A stretch of DNA of 64,000 bases from Meghimatium bilineatum (Eukaryota; Mollusca; Gastropoda; Stylommatophora; Philomycidae). The notes below the pieces were generated by a model. It was given only the letters and a program-made list of their open reading frames with translations. It did not search any database and was not told the origin of the DNA. Made by a program: the position numbers and the translations under genes. This document shows, piece after piece, positions 15,401-30,400 of the stretch. The DNA lies in contig CM067317.1 in NCBI GenBank assembly GCA_034231615.1, forward strand, positions 1,696,501 to 1,760,500, given 5' to 3'. Every line of letters begins with the position of its first letter. The first letter of the stretch is position 1.

Positions 15401-18400
15401 AGCAAATGGATGTGACAACAGGGAAATGAATGCAAACAGTTACAGGGTGTCTAAAATCTAAGACAGGGCAGGTATTAATGGGAATAGATCACATAGTACA
15501 GAGAAGGTCAGAATATATCAAAGAATTTTATGATGACAATAGACCTAAGATAAACATACAATATAGCGATGAGGGTCCATCAATACTCACAGCAGAAGTA
15601 AGGTAGGCCCTAAGGCACATAAATATGGCAAATCCCCAAGACCAGACAATATCACATTAGAGCAATTAGTAGCTTTCGGTGACTGGAATTGAAATAATCA
15701 TAAATGTGCTGAATGACATAAATAATAGTGGACACAACCCGATGTCTTAATGAGATCCATACTTATAGCCTTACCTAAGAAACCATAGACCACCGAATGT
15801 GAGGAACACCGTACAATTAGCCTCATGAGCAAATAACAAAATACTGCTCAGAATCATCATGAAGAGAGTGAGAAACAAAATAAAAACTGAAAAAAATCCA
15901 GAACAATGTGGCTTTATAGAAGTCAAAGGTACTAACAATAATATGTATATTTTGAGAACAATAATAGAGGTATATAGAGGTAAAAACAGACATGTACCTC
16001 AGTTTTATAGACTACACTAAAGCTTTTGATAAAGTTTAACACAATGCAGTTATACACACATGCTAGAGAATTTGAACATCGACAGTAAGGATTTAAGAAT
16101 CATCAAGAACATGTACTGGCTACAAACAGCAGCAATCAGAGTAGGAAATCAATTTGGCCCTTTTCAACAAATAAAACAAGGAGTTAGACAGGGATGTGTA
16201 CTTTCACCAGACCTGTTCACTTTATACAGTGAAAATATAATGTGCGCAATAGTTGATATCCCAGGAATATCAGTGGAAGGACATAACATTAATAATTTGA
16301 GATATGCGGATGACACTGTTTTGTATGCTAAAAGTGAGGAAGACCTTCAAGATTTAATTAATGTAGTAGTCACTGAAAGTAAAGAGAAAGGCCTCTTCCT
16401 AAATATCAAGAAAACAGAAGTAATGGTTATTTCAAAGAAACAAAATACCACAACTTGCAAGATCAAAGTGAATGATATAGTATTAAAACAGGTCCACCAA
16501 TTCAAATATTTAGGTACAATGATTACAGCAGATGGAAGAAGTTCAACAGAAATAAGAAGCAGAATAGGGCAGACAAAAACAACATTCAGAAAAATGAAAA
16601 ATATACTGTGTAATATGTGACCTTGTCATTAGAGGTGAGAAAGAGAGTTCTGCAGTGCTATATAACCCCTATACTAACATATGGGTGCGAGTCTTGGACA
16701 ATAAACAAACTGGAAAGTGAGAAATTAGAGGCAATAGAGATGTGGTTCTACAGAAGAATGCTGAGAATACCATGGACGGCCAGGAAAACTAATGCGGAGG
16801 TGTTGAAAGAGTCAAAGGCGAAACTGAGCTTAATCAATAATATAAGAAAAAGACAATCTTCATTTTTTGACCACTTCACGGACAGGCAGGTTTGGAGAAC
16901 TTAGTCACAACGGGCAAAATTGAAGGCAACAGAGATAGAGAGTGACATGAGAAAATATTAGACAGTTTGACAACCTGGCATGGCACGGAAACAACAATGA
17001 TTCTTATACATATTGCTGGAAATAGAGAGCTGGGGAGAGACATGGCCAAAAGTTAACATGTATTCTATGCCAGCCGACATGGCACTTGATGATGATGAGA
17101 TTTATCTGTTCAATTACAGGGCTGCCAGAATTTGACCATTTCATTGCCAAGTTTAAACAATCTTTTAATTTTAATTGTCATTGGCCATTCAGTTTAAGAT
17201 TATATTTTTTATTATTTTTATATTTTTGTCAATTTGAGCATGTATGAAATGTTAGAAATTTGACTATATTGTATCTTAGATTTGAATATAATCAATTTCA
17301 ACTCTCTGGCAAGCCTATTAGAATAGCCAGTAAGCAGTGGTACAGTGGAATCCCATTATAACAACTTTGACCAGACCAACAAAATATGTATGTAATAACA
17401 GAAATTAGCTACCGGTATATACAGTACAAACAATAAAGAATAAATATAATTGAGGATTGTGAAAAGTGTTGTTATATAGGGAGATTTGTTATAAAAGAAT
17501 GTCTGTAGAGGGATCCCTCCATTGTACCAGTTACAGAATATATCTGTTGTAGTATATGACTAAATGTTTGCCCAGAGGTTGGTGACCTTGATCATACATT
17601 AAGTCAGCACGAAATGTCTCTCGGCAGATCAATGCTAAGATAGCAGACTATGGTATCTCTCAGTTCACAACTTTGTTTGGCCTGACAGCCCAGGAGGGAA
17701 CTCCAGCTTACAGAGCTCCTGAGGTTATTCGGGGAGAGATTTACTCATTCCAGGTACTTGTTTTTGCTATATTTGTTATCAAGGTTAGATATGGATGTCA
17801 ATGCTAGGTGTTACAATTATTATATCTCAGTGCTGTTGTTGAATAAGTTCCCAGATGTTTTTCAAACAGAAAAATCTTAGGCCTATACTTACAGAATAGT
17901 TGCTTGTATCTCTTACAAAGTAGTTCCCTTGTGATTGATACACTTATTCCAGTGTTTCTGCCCAATAAAGGTAACACCCTTGGTAGGCATTTGTCAGAAT
18001 AGCACTGATACTTCTCTTGGCATTGGCTTGAATCTGCTCAATGTCATTGAATCATTGACCTTGCATAAAGAACAATCATGTTTGGAAATTGTGAGAGCAA
18101 TCTAATGGTATGCTGTGTCAAACATTCACTTACATCTCACTGACCCCTCTGTGCAGGAGCATTGTTGTGATGCAGAATTCAAATTTTTATTACTGTTTCA
18201 ATATTTATTTCATGTATAGGCCTATCTTTATATTTATTTTCACTTCTGTTTCTTTTCACTTTATACCCCTTTATACCTTGCAGCTTCAGGGGTAGAAGAG
18301 TTGACTATATTTTATTTCTGTAATCTATCTTTTGCATGGTCTGTCTCTGGTTTTGTATTCATTGTGTCTGTATAGTAATGCTTTTTTAAGGGGCACTATT

Positions 18401-21400
18401 TGATGGTAATAAATATCAAGCAAATAAAATATTTCTGACACATTAAAAGACATGACACCTTATTAAAGACCTTACTTGAGGGTAAAGTTGAAGGGAAGCG
18501 AGCAAGGGATAGGTAGAGATGCAAGTTGGAGAGTAACATTACAAGATGGACAGGTTACAGTCTAGCAGGGAGCACCACCAAAACAAGAGACAGGGGATGT
18601 TGGAAGTCTGTTGCAGCCAACCTTCCTTGCAGAGATGGCACTTGATAATGATGATGATCTGATAGTAGTCTGGAAGCATGTGAGAACCGCTTAATCTGTT
18701 GTCTTCTGATATAATCCAGGATTGGCATTGTGTTTGCTAGTCGTCTGTTTTCATTTCTAAATCTGTCTCTCACTGTTATTCTGAGAACTCTACATAGACA
18801 AGTCATTTCTGTTGTAACAAGTTTCCTTGTGTCTTTGTTGTTAGTGACCACATTTGATATTGGTAGGGAGTAGCGATGGTATCATGTGATCATTCTGTAT
18901 AGTACAGTTGTCATGTTGATGTTGACATGTTTGTTTGTGTATTTTCACTTGCATTGTGTTGTTTGTTTGTTAGAGAACCCCAGGAATTACAAGTGATTAG
19001 TTCTTACTTCCTATGTGCAATGGGGAGGTTTATGAGCTTTCATTCATACCCAGGAGGCTTCACCTATCAGCTTGGTGCAATGCCTATTGGAGGAGCCTTC
19101 TACTCAAGGGGAGGGGGGGGGGGGGGGGGGTTACATGAGACAAGACTCAGTGAGCTGATACTTTGCTTGGGTCACCCATTGTTTGTCTATCCTCTGACAC
19201 GGCGCTTTGCAGCCAGCGAGCTGTTCCTTGTGTAGGAAGACCATTCCATTACCATCCTTTGTGTCCCTAAGTCCCAGACCTAATTTCTTCCTTATGAGCC
19301 GTGTTGGGTGACGGCGACAGTCGAATTATACTAGGGTTGATACATCTTCCTCGATGAGGTGCTGCTTTGCCAAACACGTCAGGGGTCTGGGATTTGACCT
19401 GTGCATTTCTCACGCACTCGCCTTGTCCACTTGAGATGGCCTTCCAATCCATCGTCAGGCATGGGCTATGTATTTGGATTATTCACCATTGCGTATATTA
19501 CCCAAAGATGTAAGTAAAATATGAATCTCTGGTGAGGGCTTCGCAGTGGGCCCTTGGGTACTGAACCCAATTCTCTCTGTATGATCCGTGTTGGGCAACG
19601 GCCGACAGTCAAGTTGGGCTAGGTTTGCAGTGTCGTCAGAGACTTGCACCTCCTCTACATTGCCCCCAGTGTCCAGATTCCGAGTCTCAACACTGCTTCG
19701 GTCAGAGATTTGAACAATGCGCTCCCCGACATTTGTTCAGTGCTTGTCCTGTGTGCAATGGGGATCTGTATTCAAAGCTTTCTTCCATACCCAGGTTCAA
19801 GTTGGCATGTCCAATATCTGAGTAATGACTTCTACTTTGAATGGGATCAACTGTGGTGGGACATGTCGGCTTCTGTGTGTTCTCGAGCATGAACAGCACT
19901 TATGCCAGGTGGTCTTGTGCTGGACCATTGTAGCTCTGTGGCTACTGAATCGACTCACTTACACTACACTGCCCTCTAGCGTGTTACCTTTTCATAGATG
20001 GTTTGTTCTTGTAAAATCACTGTATGTTAGGGACATTGACATTGGTCACCCCTCCAATGTTTCTGCTTGTTAAGCTGGTCAAGTCGAAAAGCACAGATGC
20101 CTTACATATGTTGGATGTAATGGTGTAGAGATTTCAGAGATATTTTCTGTCTCTCTGCAGATAATTCTCATTCCATCTACATCATCCATGGACACGAGCC
20201 TATAAAAGTGTTAGCCAGGAATACAGCAAGAGCCACTGTATTTCTGTTTCCAGGGTGCACCATGAGGAGGTACTTTTAGGATCTTGGTTATCTGCTAACC
20301 TGGGTCCACACGAGAGCAATGCAAGACCCCTTGCACCTTCTTGCATTGTGTATTACAATGTATTCTATACACATTATAAGTTTTGACTAAAATTTCATCA
20401 TTATTTAGGGATGCGGATTGGTGGATAATTTCTCAATATCTCATGATATTCTGTAAGAAACTGTCTGCTTGCTTTTGTTGCATCTGTATCCTTCTATTTT
20501 TGTTATCATTCATACTCTTGTCAGATTTCTCCTCTTGTCCAGCAGTAAATATGAGAACATGAACATTGCTGTTTTTAATCATTGTGTATCATGTTATGTT
20601 TTTGATGAAGGCCTTTTGGCTGAATCGTTGATATTTGTGTGTTATTACCCTTGGTAGAAATTGGAACAATGGAAGTAGATAGTGACATTAATCAGACTTG
20701 TAAACACACAGATTCATCATATCGTATTCATAGATGAATCTGTGCATTGTTGGGTCAAAGGCCATGAGTCGATGCAATGCTGGATCGGGAACCAACCAAC
20801 CATCTTTGAATTGTCATGAGAAATCTGATTTTAATAGCCATTGCATAGATAATTTCCTTGATGAAGTGGTCAAACCACTTGAAGACCTTGATGAAGTGGT
20901 CAAACCACTTGAAATCCCTGGGAATTTTTGCTTGAAATATGTATTGATAAACTCTTGAACAATACTCTTGTCTGGCCATTTTCTGCTGACTACAATTTAT
21001 CATTATTTATCATTTAGCCAGGAAATATCATCATATATTTTTTATAAATGTTTTATAATCACTTTGGAATGATTGAATGACATTTAAATTGTCCTGCAGG
21101 CAGACATCTTCTCTCTGGGAATCCTTATGTACATGGTCCTTACCGGAGGTATTCACCCATTTGACAATCTCAAGTGTAACAGTGAAACAGACAAAGCCTT
21201 TGCAGAGGTTAGTTAGGCTAATGTTTAATTTGTGTGCTTTAATATATTAACTCTCACACACTGATGTTGCTGTGACAACATTAGCAGTATTAAATGGGAG
21301 TGGGGGGCAACCTTTTATGCAATATTTGTATGTCTGCAGGCCTGTCAAGGAATATTTTGTGTGTCTGCAGGCCTGTCAAGGAATATTTTGTGTGTCTCAA

Positions 21401-24400
21401 GGAATATGTTTATGCTTGTATGTCTGCAGGCCTCTCAAGGAATATGTTTATGCTTGTATGTCTGCAGGCCTCTCAAGGAATATTTTGTGTCTCAAGGAAT
21501 ATGTTTATGCTTGTATGTCTGCAGGCCTCTCAAGGAATATGTTTATGCTTGTATGTCTGCAGGCCTCTCAAGGAATATGTTTATGCTTGTATGTCTGCAG
21601 GCCTCTCATGGAATATTTTGTGTGTCTCAAGGAATATGTTTATGCTTGTATGTCTGCAGGCCTCTCAAGGAATATGTTTATGCTTGTATGTCTGCAGACC
21701 TCTCAAGGAATATGTTTATGCTTGTATGTCTGCAGGCCTCTCAAGGAATATTTTGTGTGTCTCAAGGAATATGTTTATGCTTGTATGTCTGCAGACCTGT
21801 CAAGGAATATTTTGTGTGTCTCAAGGAATATGTTTATGCTTGTATGTCTGCAGACCTGTCAAGGAATATTTTGTGTGTCTCAAGGAATATGTTTATGCTT
21901 GTATGTCTGCAGACCTGTCAAGGAATATTTTGTGTGTCTCAAGGAATATGTTTATGCTTGTATGTCTGCAGACCTGTCAAGGAATATGTTTATGCTTGTA
22001 TGTCTGCAGGCCTCTCAAGGAATATTTTGTGTGTCTCAAGGAATATGTTTATGCTTTTATGTCTGCAGACCTCTCAAGGAATATGTTTATGCTTGTATGT
22101 CTGCAGGCCTCTCAAGGAATATGTTTATGTGTGTAAAAGATGAGTGAATCTATACATAAATATAAGTGTGCAACATGTATTCTAGCAGACCAGATGGTAA
22201 CTGTCCCTGAGTGTGTGTGTGTGCAGGCACGTGTTTGCACACACATGTGCGTATATGTATACATGTGTATAAGCATCCATAAAAGCATGCATAATGTACT
22301 CTTGTTGAGCAAAACATTCAATATGTTCTTGTTTTTGAATCTGTTATCAGAACTTTCCCATCCCACCAGTCACCAAAAAAGGATGCGCGCCCTGGCCAGA
22401 CTATCAGGAGTTGATTACGCAGTGTCTCAATCAAGTACCAGATTACAGACCCAAGGTGATCCAAGTTATATATATGTGTGTGTGTGTGTGTCTGTGTCTC
22501 AAACTATGTCTATTGTTAACCTTACGCTGCTACATTCATCTCAGTAATGGATCCCAACTGTGCTAAATTCTTTCCCTAATGACTTTCACCCTGTGCTGAA
22601 TCCTTCTCTTGTCCTACACAAATAAGAGATCTTTCACTGTACTTGCTTTTCATTGACACCAGCAAATATATATATATTTACTAAATAATAAATATATACC
22701 ACATGATTGAATGGTTGACGTATACTGGCACTTGGCAATTTCAGAGTTAAATGCATTTTTAGCAATGAAGGCATAGATTTGTTTGTTAACATTCACCACG
22801 CCGTAAAACTGCGTCACCGGCTGTTTACAAAATGACATCAGTTGGCGCAGTATAGTGCCTGTTGCTATGTATTGATTTAGCGATAGGAAAAACATGATGT
22901 TTAATGTTTACATGACAGGAAGCAGTGAATCCTAGCTAGCTATATAATTAGACTTCCTTTTCCACCATTATGTCAGCATGAGAGAAGAATAGGTGAGATG
23001 TAATTTTACAATCCGAGCCATCTGTCCAAATTAGAACGATCAACATGAGTCAGGTTTTATCTGGTTTTCAATAAAAATCATTATGGATTGTGATTTTGAT
23101 GATAAAATTAATAATTTTTTCAAAGTAGATATATGGTAGTAAAACAGTGGTTTCATTATGAAATAACACCGGACAAGAATATAGGTCCCTATTGACTTGA
23201 CTACAGACACTAGATCTAGGCCTAGAGAACAATTGATCGGACAAGGCAAGTAACATCTACATGTTTTACATGTGTTTCCTCGGCACTATTATTCTAGTTT
23301 TGTTTTGCCAGACATTGGAAATTAAGGTGAGTACCGGTAATTTAAAAAAAAATATTTTCGATTGTATTTTTTGTTTGCATTTTTTTTCCCATTTTTGATC
23401 TTTACCAGGGTATCACATACCTGAGCACTCCAGGGGAAGCTGATTGATGTTCATAAGTTCTTTGATAAAACAAATATCAGACATGCCTAGCACTCCAGGG
23501 AAGCTGATTGATGTTCATAAGTTCTTTGATAAAACAAATATCAGACATGCCTAGCACTCCAGGGAAGCTGATTGCTGTTTACAAGTTGATTGATAAAACA
23601 AATATCAGACATGACTGAGCATTCCTTTTATACTAACACACGGAAAGAAAACATCAAAATAACCGTGAACAAACATGGACGTTGAGCCATGGAACAAACA
23701 TGGAGCCTTGAAAAAAACTAAGGCTCCCACCTGTATGTGTAGCAGCAAGGTGGACATGATCAACCATCGTTTACTTGGGGAGGGATGATTGACATTAGTC
23801 AATGTGCAAAGATATATAACGGTGTATTCTGGTCACTTGTTTTGTGTGCCACTGTTTGTCTCAATGAAGTTTTGTGCACCACTGTTTGTCTCAATGAAGT
23901 TTTGTGCACCACTGTTTGTCTCAATTAAGTTTTGTGCACCACTGTTTGTCTCAATGAAGTTTTGTGCACCACTGTTTGTCTCAATGAAGTTTTGTGTGCC
24001 ACCTTTTGTCTCAATGAAGTTTTGTGCACCACTGTTTGTCTCAATGAAGTTTTGTGCACCACTGTTTGTCTCAATGAGGTTTTGTGTGCCACCTTATGTC
24101 TCAATGAAGTTTTGTGCATCACTGTTTGTCTCAATGAAGTTTTGTGTGCCACCTTTTGTCTCAATGAAGTTTTGTGCACCACTGTTTGTCTCAATGAAGT
24201 TTTGTGCATCACTGTTTGTCTCAATGAGGTTTTGTGTGCCACCTTATGTCTCAATGAAGTTTTGTGCATCACTGTTTGTCTCAATGAGGTTTTGTGTGCC
24301 ACCTTATGTCTCAATGAAGTTTTGTGCATCACTGTTTGTCTCAATGAGGTTTTGTGTGCCACCTTATGTCTCAATGAAGTTTTGTGCACCACTGTTTGTC

Positions 24401-27400
24401 TCAATGAAGTTTTGTGTGCCACCTTTTGTCTCAATGAAGTTTTGTGCACCACTGTTTGTCTCAATGAAGTTTTGTGCACCACTGTTTGTCTCAATGAGGT
24501 TTTGTGTGCCACCTTATGTCTCAATGAAGTTTTGTGCATCACTGTTTGTCTTAATGAGGTTACTTCCAATTTTACCAGGCTATAGAAGTGTTTGATAGAC
24601 TGAGTTCTGCAGAGCTGTTCAGCTTACGAGAGGTTCTACTTGTCTCTGTTAGGACAACTGTGGAGTGTATGGCAACACAAGTATGTACAGTAACATTTAA
24701 TTTACAGGATATCAATTATGTCTGAGTTTTATTTACAAGCATTTTCTCATATCTTCTCTGATAAATCACCAGTATAGCTCACACACCTGAGACTGGACAA
24801 ACTTTTAGTTTTCTAGGAGATCTCAATAAATTAGTACTAGGAGTGTTCACTGGCACGCCCACTGTCATTTCAATTGCAATTAGAGCAGTCAAGGGAGAGA
24901 AGAGAGACCTTTCTATTTCAATCAGGGGACACAACCCAGAAACTTCACAGCTAGACATCTCAAATGCCCTCTCTGCAACATTTTCACAACAGAAACATAT
25001 AACATATACATATTAGATAGTAAACAAATTACTGTTGTGTGTATGTGTAGCCATGCATACAGTCAACTTATTCTATAGGCTATATATGTGTTCATTGGTG
25101 AGGATGAGTTTCCAACCGAGATTGATAAGTTACCGATGATACAAACAACGTTCGTTATGTGAATGGTATACAAAGAATTCATATTCTTACATGATCTAGA
25201 TATGGTCTCTTTTATAATTCTTGTCTTATCAGAACATATAACAATAGATCTATCTACAGATATATGATACGTTATTTTTCATGGACAGGAAATAGTTTAT
25301 TTTTGACTGAATATTTTCCAACCGAGATTGATAAATTACCGATGACACAGACAACATTCGTTACATGAATGGTATACAAAGAATTCATATTCTTACATGA
25401 TCTAGATATGGCTCTTTTATAATTCTTGTCTTATCAGAACATATAACAATAGATCTATCTACAGATATTATGATAAGTTATTTTTCATGGACAGGAAATA
25501 GTTTATTTTGGACTGAATATTTTCCAACCGAGATTGATAAATTACCGATGACACAGACAACATTCGTTACATGAATGGTATACAAAGAATTCATATTCCT
25601 ACATGATCTAGATATGGTCTCTTTTATAATTCTTGTCTTATCAGAACATATAACAATAGATCTATCTACAGATATATGATACGTTATTTTTCATGGACAG
25701 GAAATAGTTTATTTTGGACTGAATATTTTCCAACCGAGATTGATAAATTACCGATGACACAGACAACATTCGTTACATGAATGGTATACAAAGAATTCAT
25801 ATTCTTACATGATCTAGATATGGCTCTTTTATAATTCTTGTCTTATCAGAACATATAACAATAGATCTATCTACAGATATTATGATAAGTTATTTTTCAT
25901 GGACAGGAAATAGTTTATTTTGGACTGAATATTTTCCAACCGAGATTGATAAATTACCGATGACACAGACAACATTCGTTATGTGAATGGTATACAAAGA
26001 ATTCATATTCTTACATGATCTAGATATGGCTCTTTTATAATTCTTGTCTTATCAGAACATATAACAATAGATCTATCTACAGATATTATGATAAGTTATT
26101 TTTCATGGACAGGAAATAGTTTATTTTGGACTGAATATTTTCCAACCGCGATTGATAAATTACAGATGACACAGACAACATTCGTTACATGAATGGTATA
26201 CAAAGAATTCATATTCTTACATGATCTAGATATGGCTCTTTTATAATTCTTGTCTTATCAGAACATATAACAATAGATCTATCTACAGATATTATGATAA
26301 GTTATTTTTCATGGACAGGAAATAGTTTATTTTGGACTGAATATTTTCCAACAGCGATTGATAAATTACAGATGACACAGACAACATTCGTTACATGAAT
26401 GGTACACAAAGAATTCATATTCCTACACGATCTAGATATGCCTTTTTTATAATTCTTGTCTTATCAGAACATATAACAATATATCTATGCTATCTGCAGC
26501 TCGTTTTAATGGTGGCATAATAGTTTATTTTGGACAGAATATTTGCTGACCACGAATTGATAAATTATCATGAAAACAAGTTCGTTGCGTTAATGCTACA
26601 CAAAGAATAAATCTTTTACATGATCTAGTCTGGATCCTGTATAAAATGTGCCAAGCCTCAACGAGGGCTATTTAATTCACCGCTGGGTAATAAATATGTC
26701 AGGTCTGTAACGCCCCTTCGGACTACAATAACTACGATGCCTCATGTGTGTCCGAACTAAGAGTTACCATTTTGGTAAAGAATAACAGGTGTACTCAGGG
26801 TTTTCACATTGTTGAAATAGATTTTTGTTACTAGTACATTTCAGCTAACATTTGGCCCAAAATGAGCATAATTCTAATTGTGAACACAGTTTTAAATTGA
26901 CCAATAATAGAAAAATTGACCAATCATAAATTTCATTGTTGGTAACACTTAAAAATGGAAAAGTTTATGAAATTTCCTCATGATATGGCCAGATTCTGGC
27001 ATCCCTGATTTGTCATATGACGTATTCTCTTTCCAGAACATAGTCTTCCTTATGAATCTCCTGGAATCCCAGCAATCTTTGGCAAGTTGTCCGGCTTCTA
27101 GTGACAAGTGCATGCATTCCTGAATATTTCTTTACAACGCTTTGGTCTACCTCTGCTTCTACTGTTTCTATCATCCCCTCCAACAATACGGCCTTGCAAC
27201 CCTGATATGTCTGAAAAATAAAGACTCTCTGCCAGATCAATCACAGATATATTGATATCTAGCAAAAACTAGTTTTATGTTAACCTAAATTATCATAGAA
27301 TACTTCCATTTCTTTTTGGTTACAGCGAAGCACGTGTTAGTATGGAAAAATGTAATTGTTGTGTTAGTATGAAAAAAAGTAATTGTTGTGTTAGTATGGA

Positions 27401-30400
27401 AAAAAGTAATTGTTGTGTTAGTATGGAATAAAGTAATTGTGTTAGTACGAAAAAAGTAATTGTTGTGTTAGTATGGAAAAAAAAGTAATTGTTGTGTTAG
27501 TATGGAAAAAAGTAATTGTTGTGTTAATATGAAAAAAGTAATTGTTGTGTTAGTATGGAAAAAAGTAATTGTTGTGTTAGTATGGAAAAAAGTACGGTAA
27601 TTGTTGTGTTAGTATGGAAAAAGTGATTGTTGTGTTAGAAAAAGTGACAACATATTGTTGTGATATGTGGGCAACAGATAGTTGTGAGACTGTGCAAAGA
27701 CATCTGCAATGGAAAAGAAAATATCGGCATTTAAAATGAAATGTTATAGAGATGTGCTAAGAATATCATGGACAGAAAGATGAACTAATGCAGACCCTCC
27801 GAAACGGCCTGATTATAGAAGAAGACTGGTGCCTCAAAACTATCAAAAAATGCAAGCGAACATATTTCAGACATATCAAGAGACACAATGGTTTACAAAA
27901 ATTAATCATAGAGAAAAAAGTTCCAGGAAAGAGAACAAGGCAGATAAAGACTATGATGTACACAGAATATCGAAGACCTTCTGAACTGGAAGAGGCTGGA
28001 CAACTTGTATAGATCCGAGAGGTTTACAGAGTGGCAGTGAAGGCAACGTTCTGTAAAGGACATGTGACATAGATAGATAACAGTCACTCTCACTGCTTTA
28101 TTCATTGTTTAATTCACAACCTCTGACACAACATTCCTAACATTTGTGTTGAGTCTGTGACTTTTTGTTGCAGCTGCTTGACAGTAAGAACATCCGACTG
28201 TGGGTGGCCAGTGGAGACAACGAGTACATGCAGCTGAGCTGGCTCAACTTGCTAGACTACAGAGATGACAGCCTACACCCAGACAGAACCAGGCGCTCTG
28301 TGGACAACAGCGTAAGTATGTAGGGTTTGTCACAGCTGCCTACCGCTGACATCATAACAGTGTGTCTTGTAATCTCTAGAAGCAGTAATATCTTGGTTAC
28401 ATACGTTCTGCATTAGAATTCAACAGTGCTATACTGACGATATGTTCCACGACAAATATAGAGTCTCTAGACAGAGTGCAGAACAATGTCCTACGTCTTA
28501 TTAGTGAAGCAATGAGATCTGCACCAACGGCTGCATGTGAAATACATACAAATGTAGAACCCCTTGAGATACAGAGAGATATAACTGCAATGGAAGCTTA
28601 TGAAAAAAACAAAAGAATGAACAAAGACCACCCAAATAAACAACTTGTAGAAAACTGGCAAGTAAACTACAGAATAAAACAAAATACAGTTCTCAGCCAT
28701 GTCAATGAAATAAAAGACAGCTATCACCTCCCAGACAAGAGACAAGAACTGCAAAGAGTAGAAAAATTGTTTACCACCACACACGTTTTACATTTCCGGA
28801 AATAAAGACACAATTAAGAGATAATGCAACTAATCTTTCGGACCCTGTAAGGCTTATGAAAACAACACAGAAAACAATAAAGACACCAACCCAGGAAAAT
28901 GGATTCATGTCTATACAGATGGGTCTGCCTTCAAAACCACCATCAAAGCAGGTTATGGTGTCTATCCAGACAAAACATCTGATGAGTTGTTTGATGCCTG
29001 CGGGGAGATATATTCTAACTATGAAGCTGAAATGACAGCACTAGACGTTGCCTTGTACCACCTGAAGATTATATTCAATGCCTTTACATTAAAAGTCCAA
29101 AACATTGTGATTTTGACAAATTCTATATCCACTCTTCAAACATTAGTATGTGATGGACATTGTAAGCCTGAGCTAGTTGAAATATATCACCAGGTCAACC
29201 AGCTGCTTGCATCGTGTAAGGTCAGCATTGTTATGCAGTCGATTCCTGGCCACTCAAACACACCTGGCAATGACAAGACAGACAGACTAGCAAAGAAGGG
29301 AACACAACAAGAACAGCCATATACACAAACAACCATGCACACAGTTAAAATGATGTTGAAATCTGCGAATAAAGAATTGGATGAACAGATGGACCATGGG
29401 AAACACTGCGAGGGAAATCTATAAATATATGACCAGCCCAAATCCTAAAGACATCAACCTCCTGGGAAGGAAAGACCGGAGTATCATCTTCCGACTGCAC
29501 ACACAACATGTACAGCTTAACAATCACTTGAACAGAATACAACCACAACACACTCAGGGTGTTGGCTGTGAACATATCCCTATGAAATTTGACCACCACC
29601 TTTTTGAATGTCCTGCACTGGATGACATCAGGAAAATGCTTCTCCCTCCAGGGCCAGATAAATGGAGCACATTATATAGAAAAAAACAACAGCTCACAAA
29701 CAGACGTATATATCACACAATGGCATTGGGCCAAAGGACATGAGCCCATGGGCCGCTGGATCAGCAACCAACCAACCTACCAGCATGTTCATGTTACAAC
29801 TGGTCTCAATGGACTACATAGATCATGCTGCTAGCTGGCATAATGGGTAGAAAGGCTACCCAGTATAGAATACTGCTGCGAGGCATTCAGAATTCCCCTG
29901 GTCATCCACTGCATCCTGCACTATTTCCAATCTTGACTTTGTCATGCCACTGTTGTCAAATAGACTAGGATGAGAGAGAAGAGATAGTAAGGGGAGGAGA
30001 GACAGTGTGTGTACATTTCTCTATGCTCATGAAATTTCTGACACATTTGTTTATTTCTGTCACTCTCCATTCACTTGCACAATTATGACTCCCACCATCA
30101 GGGTATGGGGACAATGTTCCGAGATGGACGAGTCTTGTGTATGCTGCCCGTCAACAAGGACCACATCCTGCTAGGTACGCAAGCAGGCAAGATCTGGGTT
30201 TTTAGTGCAGTCACCAATGAGCTAGAACATTCTTCACGTCAGCTACAGGACTCTGTCCTATCCTTGTATCTTGTTCAGAGGTGAGTGTGTGTGTGTACTC
30301 AGCTACAGGACTCTGTCCTATCTTTGTATCTTGTTCAGAGGTGAGTGTGTGTGTGTGTGTGTGTACAGCTTGTGTCTACTATCTGCCGTATAACTCATCC

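Noticed and set aside
21272..22147. Three overlapping 260-291-codon frames
   Set aside because: The 38-bp unit lacks stops in all forward frames; no real protein uses three frames at once.
23789..24595. Cys-rich repeat protein on either strand
   Set aside because: A 30-bp stop-free minisatellite explains the open frames on both strands.
24760..25015. Possible transposon gag-like or tail coding sequence ([11 protein letters not shown]..)
   Set aside because: One frame is fairly open, but I cannot match it to a family with confidence.
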